Shown here: one piece after another, positions 1 through 7,867 of the stretch
Layout: the number at the start of each line of letters is the position of its first letter
Numbering within the stretch: position 1 is the stretch's first letter
NCBI GenBank assembly: GCA_944391415.1
Contig: CALXTM010000016.1
Span: 1 to 33,226, forward strand
Direction of reading: 5' to 3'
DNA from: an uncultured Alphaproteobacteria bacterium
GTDB taxonomy: Bacteria > Pseudomonadota > Alphaproteobacteria > RF32 > CAG-239
DNA: 33,226 bases
Notes under the pieces: model-generated
The model's database searches: none
Seen by the model: only the letters and a program-made list of their open reading frames with translations
Told to the model about the DNA's origin: nothing
Made by a program: the position numbers and the translations under genes

Positions 1-71
1 CGCAAGCCTAACGGCTGGGCAGGTATGTCTACATCTACCTGCTTACGCAGGTAGTGTTACGTTCGAATCAT
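1..71 (+). other. Window-edge segment with an 8-bp hairpin; no gene assigned
   Basis: This short segment ends in the terminator that follows it. CTACCTGC at 35-42 and GCAGGTAG at 47-54 form a perfect 8-bp stem with a 4-nt loop. GTTCGAATC follows at 61-69, which looks like a tRNA T-loop behind a long variable arm. The T-stem would contain a C-A mismatch and no CCA end follows, so it is not a convincing tRNA. One forward frame is open from base 1 to a TAG at 52-54 (17 codons) and could be the tail of a gene lying mostly outside the window. Confidence 0.2.
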
Positions 72-112
72 AAAAAATCCCCCTGCTCAAAACAAAGCAG
101 GGGGATTTTTTT
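72..112. terminator. Bidirectional rho-independent terminator
   Basis: TCCCCCTGCT (78-87) pairs perfectly with AGCAGGGGGA (96-105) across an 8-nt loop. The stem is flanked by A6 on the left and T7 on the right, so it can end transcription from either side. It lies five bases beyond the stop codon of the leftward RND pump gene and is the natural end of the efflux operon. Confidence 0.9.
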
Positions 113-116
113 AGCC

Positions 117-3100
117 TTAAGCTTTATGTTTGCCGGAAATATTTTGATAAAGCGTTTCGAACAAAATATAAAGCAACGGAATTACCAAAAGTCCCAAAGC
201 CGTTCCTAACAGCATTCCATAGAATACAGGAACACCAATGGCAATACGGCTGGCAGCACCGGCGCCGTTGGCAATAATCATCGGGAACACACCCAAAATA
301 AAGGTGAATGCCGTCATCAGAACAGCACGGAACCTTTCTTTGGTGCCAATCATTGCTGCTTTAACCAAATTGCTTCCTCTTTCATGCTCTTCTTTGGCAA
401 ACTCAACAATCAAAATGGCGTTTTTACTAGCCAATCCGACCAAAAGAATTAAGCCAAGCTGGGCATAGATGCTGAGCGGAAGTCCGGTAATAAACAAACC
501 GAGCAAAGCGCCCAACATGGCAACTGCAACCGAGGTCAGAACCGGAAGCGGCGTAATCCAGCTTTCGTATTGAGCAACCAAGAACAAGTAGCCGAAAATA
601 ACCGCTAAGGTAATCAAATAACCAATTTGTCCCTGAGAGCTTTTTTCTTGATAGCTGATACCTGACCACTCATAGCCAAAGCCATTTGGCATTGTTTTGG
701 CCAATGTTTCAACCGCGGTCATTGCCTCACCTGTACTTACGGCCGGATTTTGCACGGCAGTAATCGTTGCCGATGGATATTGGTTGTAACGAGTAACTAC
801 TCGCGGCGATAATATCTTGCTTAAAGAGATGACACTATCCAGTGGAACCATATCACCATTTTCGCTTTGGACATGAAGATTTTTGATTGAATCAATATCT
901 TTACGATTCTTCCAATCGGCCTGAATCATTACTTTGTTAACCTGAGTACCAAAGTTAACATCATTGATGTAGGCCGAACCCAAATAATATTGCAGCGTGG
1001 AGAAAATATTACCAATGCTGACTTTCATGGCCTCTGCTTTAATACGGTCAATATCAACATAAATATTAGGTGTTTTGGCCGTATAGGTCGTATAGGCATA
1101 GGATATCTCCGGCAAAGCATTCATCTTGCCAAGAAATGCCATCAAAGCAGCTTCTATTTTTTGCGGATCATCACTGTCCATCGACTGCAGACGGAAATCC
1201 ATACCACCGCTCATGCCAAGTCCCATAATTGCCGGAGGTTCAAAGAGCTGGACATCAGCCTCTGAATATTCACTCAGCTGTGCGCGCAGACGGTTCATAA
1301 TATTGGTTGAATAAAGCTCATCACTTTTACGCTCATTCCAAGGTTTTAGAACCGTAATAATCATTGCTACGTTTTCACCGGTACCGCCAATCATACTTAC
1401 ACCTGTAATGGCCATTACCGCATCAACGCCAGGTTGCTTTTGAATAAGCGGAATTATCTTATCGACAAACGCCTGTGTACGCTCTCTTGATGCACCTTCG
1501 GGAAGCTGAACGTTACCCATAATAACACCCTGGTCCTCAGACGGAATAAAAGAGGTTTGGCTAATATTCAAAATTCCTGCAATTACAATCAAGGCCAGTC
1601 CGTAAACCACCGCAACCACACCTATCTTGCGGCCGAATATGCCAACAATACCGGCATATGTTTCACGACCTTTGTTTACGGCTTGGTTAAACCAAAACAA
1701 CGGCCCGTGTTGATATGGTTTGAGCGGATGCAAAATTGTCGAGCAGAGTGCCGGAGAGAGGGTCAGCGCATTAAGAGCCGAGAAAAATACCGAAACCGAA
1801 ATGGTAATTGCAAACTGCTGATAAATCTTGCCGGTAATACCTCCCATAAATCCGACAGGTACGAATATTGCCAACAAAACCAACGTTGTGGCGACAATTG
1901 CACCGGAAACCTCGCTCATGGCTTTGATGGTTGCCTCTTTAGGTGTCAGACCTTCTTGCTCCATCAATGCCAAAACACGCTCAACCACCACAATGGCATC
2001 ATCAACCACCAAACCGATTGCCAATACCAGACCAAACAAAGTTAACATGTTGAGGCTGTATCCCAATGCCAGCATCACAGCAAATGTGGCAAGCAAAGAA
2101 ACCGGAATGGTCAAGCTTGGAATCAATGTAGAGCGCCAGTCTTGCAAGAAGACATAGCAAACAAGTATAACCAATGCAAATGTGAAGACCAAGGTTAAAA
2201 CTACTTCCTCAATTGAGGCGGTAATATATTTGGTTGAATCATATCCTATCAAATAATCAACACCTGCCGGAAAATTGGCCTTAAGGCGTTCAAGCTCGGC
2301 TTTTAAGTTGGTCATGGCATCAAGGGCATTGGCGCCTGTTAACTGGTTGACAGCAATTGCCACATTGGGTACACCATTATACTTGGAGGCTGCTTTGTAA
2401 GATTCTTCGCCGATTTCTATACGAGCAATGTCTTTGAGTTGAACCAAGCCGCCCTCTTCGGCCGTGCGTACAATAATGTTTTTAAAATCTTCAACTTCAT
2501 TGATACGACCTTGAGTTTGCAGAGCATAGACTATTTGTTGTTTGCCATCGCCCGGCATCGAACCTACCTTACCCAAAGACGGTTGATAGTTTTGCCCCTC
2601 AATCGCTGAAACAATCTGAGTAAGCGGAATGTTTAGTGCCGCAATTTTGTCGGCATCAAGCCAAACACGCATACTCAATCGTGCAGAATACACGTTAACC
2701 TCACCAACACCATCAACACGCGACAAACTGTTTTTCATGTTGTTTTGAACATAATCGGCCAATTCGGAACTGCTTAGGCTGTTGTCAGGTGAAAATACAG
2801 ATACAAAGCCCAAAATATTGGACGAGCGGCTACGCACCGTCAGGCCCTGCCTTTGAACTTCGGTCGGCAACATTGAGGTTGCTTGTTGGATACGGTTTTG
2901 AACCTTAACCTGAGCCATATCGGGGTCAGTACCGACCTTGAAGGTAATGGTCAGCTGATATGATGAATCTTCTGATGAAGATGACATATAAATCATATCT
3001 TCAACACCATTGACTTGCTCTTCCAACGGAATACCGATTGTTCGAGCTACAACTTCGGCCGAAGCTCCGGGATAGGTGGCCGAGACCACAATCTCTGGCG

Positions 3101-3221
3101 GTGTAATTTCCGGATAAAGGGCAATTGGCAAAGAAAATACCGAAATAATTCCCGCTAATGATAAGACGATGGAGATTACCATCGCAAAACGCGGACGCTC
3201 AATAAAAATCCTGGAAAACAT
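117..3221 (-). CDS. RND multidrug efflux permease, AcrB/MexB (HAE1) type
   Basis: The product is a 1034-residue inner-membrane proton/drug antiporter that would export hydrophobic toxicants through a tripartite pump. Length and topology fit AcrB: an N-terminal transmembrane helix, a large periplasmic porter region (about residues 35-335), transmembrane helices 2-6, a second periplasmic region (about 560-865) and the last helices. The proton-relay aspartates are present in the helix 4 motif GLVVDDAIVVVERV (D407, D408, matching AcrB numbering), and the helix 10 lysine is in GLASKNAILIVEF (K933). The adaptor gene stops two bases before this ATG and supplies its AGGAGG ribosome-binding site, so the two are co-translated. 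No outer-membrane TolC-type gene is in the operon, so the channel must come from elsewhere. Substrates cannot be told from sequence, so no specific symbol is given. Confidence 0.95.
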   Translation of the reverse strand: MFSRIFIERPRFAMVISIVLSLAGIISVFSLPIALYPEITPPEIVVSATYPGASAEVVARTIGIPLEEQVNGVEDMIYMSSSSEDSSYQLTITFKVGTDPDMAQVKVQNRIQQATSMLPTEVQRQGLTVRSRSSNILGFVSVFSPDNSLSSSELADYVQNNMKNSLSRVDGVGEVNVYSARLSMRVWLDADKIAALNIPLTQIVSAIEGQNYQPSLGKVGSMPGDGKQQIVYALQTQGRINEVEDFKNIIVRTAEEGGLVQLKDIARIEIGEESYKAASKYNGVPNVAIAVNQLTGANALDAMTNLKAELERLKANFPAGVDYLIGYDSTKYITASIEEVVLTLVFTFALVILVCYVFLQDWRSTLIPSLTIPVSLLATFAVMLALGYSLNMLTLFGLVLAIGLVVDDAIVVVERVLALMEQEGLTPKEATIKAMSEVSGAIVATTLVLLAIFVPVGFMGGITGKIYQQFAITISVSVFFSALNALTLSPALCSTILHPLKPYQHGPLFWFNQAVNKGRETYAGIVGIFGRKIGVVAVVYGLALIVIAGILNISQTSFIPSEDQGVIMGNVQLPEGASRERTQAFVDKIIPLIQKQPGVDAVMAITGVSMIGGTGENVAMIITVLKPWNERKSDELYSTNIMNRLRAQLSEYSEADVQLFEPPAIMGLGMSGGMDFRLQSMDSDDPQKIEAALMAFLGKMNALPEISYAYTTYTAKTPNIYVDIDRIKAEAMKVSIGNIFSTLQYYLGSAYINDVNFGTQVNKVMIQADWKNRKDIDSIKNLHVQSENGDMVPLDSVISLSKILSPRVVTRYNQYPSATITAVQNPAVSTGEAMTAVETLAKTMPNGFGYEWSGISYQEKSSQGQIGYLITLAVIFGYLFLVAQYESWITPLPVLTSVAVAMLGALLGLFITGLPLSIYAQLGLILLVGLASKNAILIVEFAKEEHERGSNLVKAAMIGTKERFRAVLMTAFTFILGVFPMIIANGAGAASRIAIGVPVFYGMLLGTALGLLVIPLLYILFETLYQNISGKHKA

Positions 3222-3223
3222 TT

Positions 3224-4381
3224 TTATTTGGCCTCCTCTGTCGTATTAGAAACCAAACTTGCTCTTACCTTGGCACCGTCTTTTACTTTTTGCAAACCAC
3301 TAACAATAACTTTTTCGTTACCTTCAAGGCCGGAAAGAACTATTTGCTTGTCTTCAAACAAGCCATCTAACTGGACTCTTCTTTCGCTGACATTGCCCTC
3401 GGAATCGACAACATAGACATATGACCCGTTGGCATCTTGCATAACTGCCGCCGGTGAAATTATAATGGCCGGCGTTTCTTTGGCTGAGGACAAAATAACA
3501 TTAACATAGTTGCCGGCGACCAAAGTTCTGTCTTGGTTGGCATATTCCAAATAAATAGGAATAGTGGCTGTATTTTGGTTGACTTCGTTGTTGACAAAAT
3601 ATGAAACCATGTTGTCGTTAAGGATGCTACCGTCTGGCAACTCCAAACGTGTCTTTAGGCCACTGCTGCCAAGCCTTTTGAATCTTATGTTGTCTTTATC
3701 TGCAACCGAGAACACAACCCTGATCGGAGAGGCTTGAATGATACGGGCCAATGTCTGGGTGTTAGAGCTTACATAGTTACCCTCGGTAACCTCGGCCTTG
3801 CCGATAAGTCCCGTAATCGGAGCTTTGATTTCTGTGTGCTCCAAATCGATTTTGGCAAGCTCCAAGTTGGCCTCTGCTTGTGCAACCGCAGCTTTGGCCT
3901 GCAAATAAGCACTTTCTGCTGTATCTAAAGTCGATTTAGATGCATATTGTTGGCTGCTTAATGCTTTTTGGCGCTTATAATCGCGCTCGGTTTTAACCAA
4001 ATTGGCTTTGGCACTGTCAAGGGCTGCTTTGCTCAAATCAACATTGGCAATATAGCGATCCTGCTCAATGATAAACAGTATATCCCCTTCTTTGACAACC
4101 GAACCTTCCTGAAACAATACTTTATCGACATATCCTGATACCTGCGGTATCAAATCTACACTCTTAATCGCCTCTACAGATGCTATGTATTTGCGTTGTG
4201 GAGAAACATCGGTTTTTATAACATCTTCTACCAAGACATGGGGCATATTGTTACCCCCCATCATCTGCCCGGCACTTTGCGGTGTAAGTTTGGCTTTAAG
4301 ATACCAGCCGATGCTGATACATAAAACTATTATGATAAAATTAAGGATAATTTTTCTTTTTTGAATCTTTACTACTTGCAT
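3224..4381 (-). CDS. RND efflux periplasmic adaptor (membrane fusion protein, AcrA/MexA family)
   Basis: This 385-residue protein would bridge the RND pump to an outer-membrane channel. Residues 1-30 form a basic start followed by one hydrophobic span (about 12-26), so it is held by an uncleaved or cleaved signal segment. There is no lipobox cysteine as in AcrA. A biotinyl/lipoyl-like half-motif (SGYVDKVLFQEGSVVKEGD, about 80-98) precedes an Ala/Lys/Glu-rich helical hairpin (about 112-182), then the second half-motif (APITGLIGKAEVTEGNYV), a beta-barrel and the membrane-proximal domain. The gene starts four bases after the repressor stop, with GGAG ten bases upstream of the ATG inside the repressor coding end. 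The operon is repressor, adaptor, pump. Confidence 0.93.
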   Translation of the reverse strand: MQVVKIQKRKIILNFIIIVLCISIGWYLKAKLTPQSAGQMMGGNNMPHVLVEDVIKTDVSPQRKYIASVEAIKSVDLIPQVSGYVDKVLFQEGSVVKEGDILFIIEQDRYIANVDLSKAALDSAKANLVKTERDYKRQKALSSQQYASKSTLDTAESAYLQAKAAVAQAEANLELAKIDLEHTEIKAPITGLIGKAEVTEGNYVSSNTQTLARIIQASPIRVVFSVADKDNIRFKRLGSSGLKTRLELPDGSILNDNMVSYFVNNEVNQNTATIPIYLEYANQDRTLVAGNYVNVILSSAKETPAIIISPAAVMQDANGSYVYVVDSEGNVSERRVQLDGLFEDKQIVLSGLEGNEKVIVSGLQKVKDGAKVRASLVSNTTEEAK

Positions 4382-4385
4382 CTTT

Positions 4386-5000
4386 TTATTTCTCCACTTT
4401 TATTCCACTAATAATCATATCAAACCCTTTGGTCATTGCCGTGGTCAAATCCATATTAAGATTGACACCTAAAATGTATTTATCAACAATCCCTTTCCAC
4501 AGACAAATCATTATTTGCATAAGCTCTTTTATATTAACATCAGCTCTTATCTCGTTTTTCTTTTGAATGCGTAATAACAAATCATAAAGCTCTTTATCGG
4601 GAAGTTCGCAAAGCTCGCCTATCTCGGACCAAACTTTGTCAAAAACCGCCGGAGACCACTCCATCCGATAAATCACAAAAAACAAAAAACGTCTGAAATC
4701 TGCGTCTTTTTCAATAGCTTGGGCTCGATTTATTATGCCGCAACGCAACGACGACAGGCTGTCAGATACTTCATAATGATAGTTCTTTCTATGCTCTAAT
4801 ATCTTTTGCATTATTAGAGCGGATATCAAATCGGTTTTGTTGCGAAAATACCAATATACCGCTCCTTTGGTCAAATTTATACGCTTGGCTATCTCATCAA
4901 ACGTAGTTCGAGAGAAGCCTTTTTCATAAAAAGTTTGCAATGCGGAATCGAGAATCGCCAACCGTGTCTGTTCCGCGTCTTCTTTTGTTTTTCTGGCCAT
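4386..5000 (-). CDS. TetR/AcrR-family transcriptional repressor of the efflux operon
   Basis: The protein is about 204 residues from the chosen start. An N-terminal helix-turn-helix (IAKRINLTKGAVYWYFRNK) is followed by a ligand-binding helical domain, the TetR/AcrR layout. The reading frame is open 14 codons further upstream. Start at 5000 (MARKTKEDAEQ) is preferred because a good promoter has its -10 box at 5034-5039, which puts the upstream ATG at 5042 before the transcription start. The upstream ribosome-binding site is weak (ACGGAT). The gene is first in the RND operon and sits directly behind a palindromic operator, so autoregulation and control of the pump are the natural inference. The inducer is unknown. 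Confidence 0.9.
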   Translation of the reverse strand: MARKTKEDAEQTRLAILDSALQTFYEKGFSRTTFDEIAKRINLTKGAVYWYFRNKTDLISALIMQKILEHRKNYHYEVSDSLSSLRCGIINRAQAIEKDADFRRFLFFVIYRMEWSPAVFDKVWSEIGELCELPDKELYDLLLRIQKKNEIRADVNIKELMQIMICLWKGIVDKYILGVNLNMDLTTAMTKGFDMIISGIKVEK

Positions 5001-5016
5001 TTTTATATCCGTTATA

Positions 5017-5039
5017 TATACATTCAGCAGGTATGTATA
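5017..5039. promoter_or_regulatory. Putative TetR-family operator
   Basis: TATACAT (5017-5023) and ATGTATA (5033-5039) form a perfect inverted repeat with a 9-base spacer. It resembles the known AcrR-type operator style of ACAT/ATGT half-sites. It overlaps the -10 element of the repressor-pump operon, so bound repressor would block RNA polymerase. Confidence 0.65.
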
Positions 5040-5061
5040 CACAAAATTAGTTAAAAATCAA
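5034..5061 (-). promoter_or_regulatory. Promoter of the tetR-RND operon
   Basis: On the minus strand TTGATT (5056-5061) is followed after 16 bases by TATACA (5034-5039). Transcription would start near 5027, leaving a leader of about 27 bases before the repressor ATG at 5000. Confidence 0.6.
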
Positions 5062-5079
5062 TAACTTTTTTTTGATTTT

Positions 5080-5730
5080 TTATTTTTGGGGATTGTCACA
5101 AAAATAATCAAGCGCCAAATTTATTGTTGCAAACTGATAGTCACAAAACGCTGGCACAACTGTTGAACAAGAATTAATCAAAACTGTCGTAAAACCGACT
5201 TGTTTGGCTATTTCAAGATTGCCGATACTATCTTCAAACATAATACACTCACCGGCTTTGAGATGATATTTGTTAAGAAATATTTTAAAACTTTCAGGAT
5301 TGTGTTTGAAAGTATACTGCATATCATCACAATCAAAAATACCGGCAAAATTATCGGCCGAAACTCCTAAAGCTGCAAGGACATCAAAGACATGCTCCCT
5401 GGTGCTGTCGGTCATAATAAATTTGCGTTGCGGTATACGTGCCAATTTTGCACTAAGCTCTTTATTTTGCGGAATACAACTTGTGTCTACATCGCAGATA
5501 TAATCCATAAATTCTTTTTTGGAAAAGGTAAACTCTTTGCCAGAGGCCTCAACATCATAGGCATATTTTTGCCTGATATTTCGAATTATCTCTTTGGCCT
5601 GGTCTTCCGTAACCTGTAATTCACGCATAAAGAATTTTATGACTTTGGCGTCAACAAGATCCTCAATTCGGCTGCCGACATTATACAATGTAGCATCCAA
5701 ATCAAAAACCAAAACTTGGTCTGTTAGCAT
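5080..5730 (-). CDS. HAD-superfamily hydrolase, pyrimidine 5'-nucleotidase-like
   Basis: The product is a 216-residue cytosolic phosphatase of the haloacid dehalogenase fold. Motif I is FDLDATLYN (residues 9-17) with the nucleophile and acid aspartates. Motif II is MTDSTREH with the conserved Thr/Ser position, motif III is the lysine in FKHNPESF, and motif IV is MFEDSIGNLEIA. The order and spacing match the Sdt1/pyrimidine 5'-nucleotidase branch. Two usually conserved positions differ: family members mostly have DLDNTLY and KPDP. The malQ stop codon and this ATG are directly abutting (TAAATG), so it is the last gene of the glycogen operon. A sugar phosphate could equally be the substrate given that neighbourhood, and the true substrate is not determinable here. 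Confidence 0.8.
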   Translation of the reverse strand: MLTDQVLVFDLDATLYNVGSRIEDLVDAKVIKFFMRELQVTEDQAKEIIRNIRQKYAYDVEASGKEFTFSKKEFMDYICDVDTSCIPQNKELSAKLARIPQRKFIMTDSTREHVFDVLAALGVSADNFAGIFDCDDMQYTFKHNPESFKIFLNKYHLKAGECIMFEDSIGNLEIAKQVGFTTVLINSCSTVVPAFCDYQFATINLALDYFCDNPQK

Positions 5731-7851
5731 TTAACGTTCCTTTTTGATTGCTCCGATACATCTTATATAGGCAATATCTTGCGAAAGATCTTCCAGATTA
5801 ACCGGTATCTTGCGACGCCAGTTCGGATGTTTGTCATGATCGGTGCCAGGTAAATTTTGCATTTTTTCGACATGGAGCATATCTTCAAGCTGGGCTAAAA
5901 ATACCGGCGAGGCTGATCTTGACATATAGCGCATAACCGCTTCTTCAATGCCTTCGGGATATTTTTCGCCATAAATATAGTCTCCGCTGCGGGGTCTGTC
6001 TTCCGGCCAAACTTGTGCCTGATCCAAGGCTTTGAGCAGATATGCCCGATCGGTTTCGCGTTTGTGATATGACAAAGCACGTTCTTCATCGTTTTTTAGC
6101 ATGCCCATGGCATAATTAAGCTCAATATCATAACCAAACCACCACATCTTTAACGGTGCTATATCATGGGTTCCAACCGAGGTAAAAGCATTGGTCGGAT
6201 ATTCTTCAGGGCTGCGAAATGAACCCCATCCCATATCGTTGCGTTCTGCCCACAAAATACTTAATGCATAAATACCTTTGGCATTAATCTTCTCGACAAA
6301 ACCCTCAGGAACATTACCAATGCTTTCGCCAACTACCATACACTTATTAAGCCAGCTTTCCAATGCGACAATATTCAGCATATCGTCAAAATTATAATAT
6401 ATATATGTACCGGAATCTAAATTATCGGGAATAACATATAGGCGCATAAGGCTCATGACATGGTCCATTCTCAACGCCCCGGCATTTTGCATATTGGCCC
6501 GCAAAATATTACGGAAAGGCTTATATGCACATTCTGACAAATTTTGTGGATGGAAAGCACCCAAATTCCACCTTTGGCCACCGGGGAAAAAGGCATCAGG
6601 TGGAGCACCGGCGCCACAATCTTGCATGAAAAATTCAGGATTGCTCCAATACTCGGCACTATCGCGGCCGACCCCAACCGCCAAATCGCGATAAAAACCT
6701 ATGGTTAATCCCCGCTTGTCCACTTCTGATTTGGCAAGCGAAAATTGCCTTGCCGCTTCAAACTGCATAAACTTGAAAAACTCAATTTTATCTTTGTGTC
6801 CTAAAACAAAATCTTTAATGCCCGATGCTGAAGGTGCAGAGTATTCCGCAGGCCAGTTTTTCCACCCGTCAAAAGAGTGATGAACATGTTCGTCATAGAT
6901 GCTTTGGAATATTGCCAAATTATCTAAAGATGTCCCAAATGCAGAACAAAAATCTGCAAACTCGCGATGCCTCTTTTGATCTTTGCTTTGCTTAAAACGA
7001 GCAAAGCATTTTTCCAGCATCTTTACCTTGAGAGGATATATTTTTGAATATTCTATCAACTCACTGGAGCGCAACTCATTTAATAGGTTTGTCAAAGGCT
7101 CTTTATCAGCAGGGTCAAACTCCGGAACCTCTTCAACATCAATATAGATCGGATTTAAAAATTCTCGCGAAATAGATGAATACGGGCTAGCATCTTCTGG
7201 GTAATTGTGATTTAGAACATTGAGCGGGTTAAGACCTATAACATTAGCCCCGCAATCGGCACATAATCCAACGAAGTTTTTCAAATCGGTAAAGTCACCT
7301 ATTCCCCAATTGCGACGGCTTTTGAGAGAATACAGTTGTAAAGCATAGCCCCATAGTTTTTGATTGTGTAAATTATTGTAGCATTGATCGGGACATACCG
7401 CCAAGGTTGTGTGGTAGGTTTGACCGTTGACTTTTGCCGTCAGGTTATAATAGCCTATGGCCAAAGGAGTACTAATACGCAAACTTTCTTTGTACAAATC
7501 ACCATGATATTCGCAATTGCCAAGATAGTCATATTGCAAATTTATGGTTTTGCCATCTGCGGCAACAGCTTGCAGAACAATATCGGACAAATTCTGTGAG
7601 ACAACATCAATAACAATATTATGAAGATTGCAAACATATACACTATTTAATGTTTTTTGCCATCTGTTCTCATTTAATTTTTGCAAAGACTCTGCAACTG
7701 CTTCGGCTGTATCGGCATTATAGCCCATGGTCTTGGCAAAAAATTTGATGATATCTTCACTGACTTTGTAATCTTGGTGCTTTAGTCCGGCATCACTAAA
7801 CTCAACAGCTATGCCCAATTTTTCAGCAAGTTTTTGTAAATCTGTATTCAT
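5731..7851 (-). CDS. malQ: 4-alpha-glucanotransferase (amylomaltase), GH77
   Basis: This 706-residue enzyme moves maltosyl or longer alpha-1,4-glucan segments between chains, recycling the short oligosaccharides left by debranching. It is the long E. coli-type form, with an N-terminal extension and beta-sandwich-like region (about 1-160) before the catalytic barrel. Catalytic positions are the nucleophile Asp in ALRMDHVMSL (D463), the acid/base Glu in VVGESIGNVPEG (E509) and the stabilising Asp in VGTHDIAPLKMW (D563). The usual GEDLG motif here reads GESIG, with the Glu kept. AGGA lies eight bases before the ATG, and the gene begins 16 bases after glgX. The substrate supply is glgX limit dextrin. 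Confidence 0.95.
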   Translation of the reverse strand: MNTDLQKLAEKLGIAVEFSDAGLKHQDYKVSEDIIKFFAKTMGYNADTAEAVAESLQKLNENRWQKTLNSVYVCNLHNIVIDVVSQNLSDIVLQAVAADGKTINLQYDYLGNCEYHGDLYKESLRISTPLAIGYYNLTAKVNGQTYHTTLAVCPDQCYNNLHNQKLWGYALQLYSLKSRRNWGIGDFTDLKNFVGLCADCGANVIGLNPLNVLNHNYPEDASPYSSISREFLNPIYIDVEEVPEFDPADKEPLTNLLNELRSSELIEYSKIYPLKVKMLEKCFARFKQSKDQKRHREFADFCSAFGTSLDNLAIFQSIYDEHVHHSFDGWKNWPAEYSAPSASGIKDFVLGHKDKIEFFKFMQFEAARQFSLAKSEVDKRGLTIGFYRDLAVGVGRDSAEYWSNPEFFMQDCGAGAPPDAFFPGGQRWNLGAFHPQNLSECAYKPFRNILRANMQNAGALRMDHVMSLMRLYVIPDNLDSGTYIYYNFDDMLNIVALESWLNKCMVVGESIGNVPEGFVEKINAKGIYALSILWAERNDMGWGSFRSPEEYPTNAFTSVGTHDIAPLKMWWFGYDIELNYAMGMLKNDEERALSYHKRETDRAYLLKALDQAQVWPEDRPRSGDYIYGEKYPEGIEEAVMRYMSRSASPVFLAQLEDMLHVEKMQNLPGTDHDKHPNWRRKIPVNLEDLSQDIAYIRCIGAIKKER

Positions 7852-7867
7852 TCGATACGTCCTTTGT

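Noticed and set aside
1..85. Partial tRNA with long variable arm (Ser/Leu/Tyr type)
   Set aside because: The T-stem has a C-A mismatch, there is no CCA end, and the 5' part is not in the window.
5041..5079. Terminator after the HAD gene
   Set aside because: The inverted repeat is purely A/T and lacks a GC-rich stem; the operon may read through toward tetR or end by Rho.
6455..6694. Open frames opposite malQ, glgX, glgB, nuo and mutS
   Set aside because: They lack ribosome-binding sites and family features and lie wholly inside well identified genes on the other strand.
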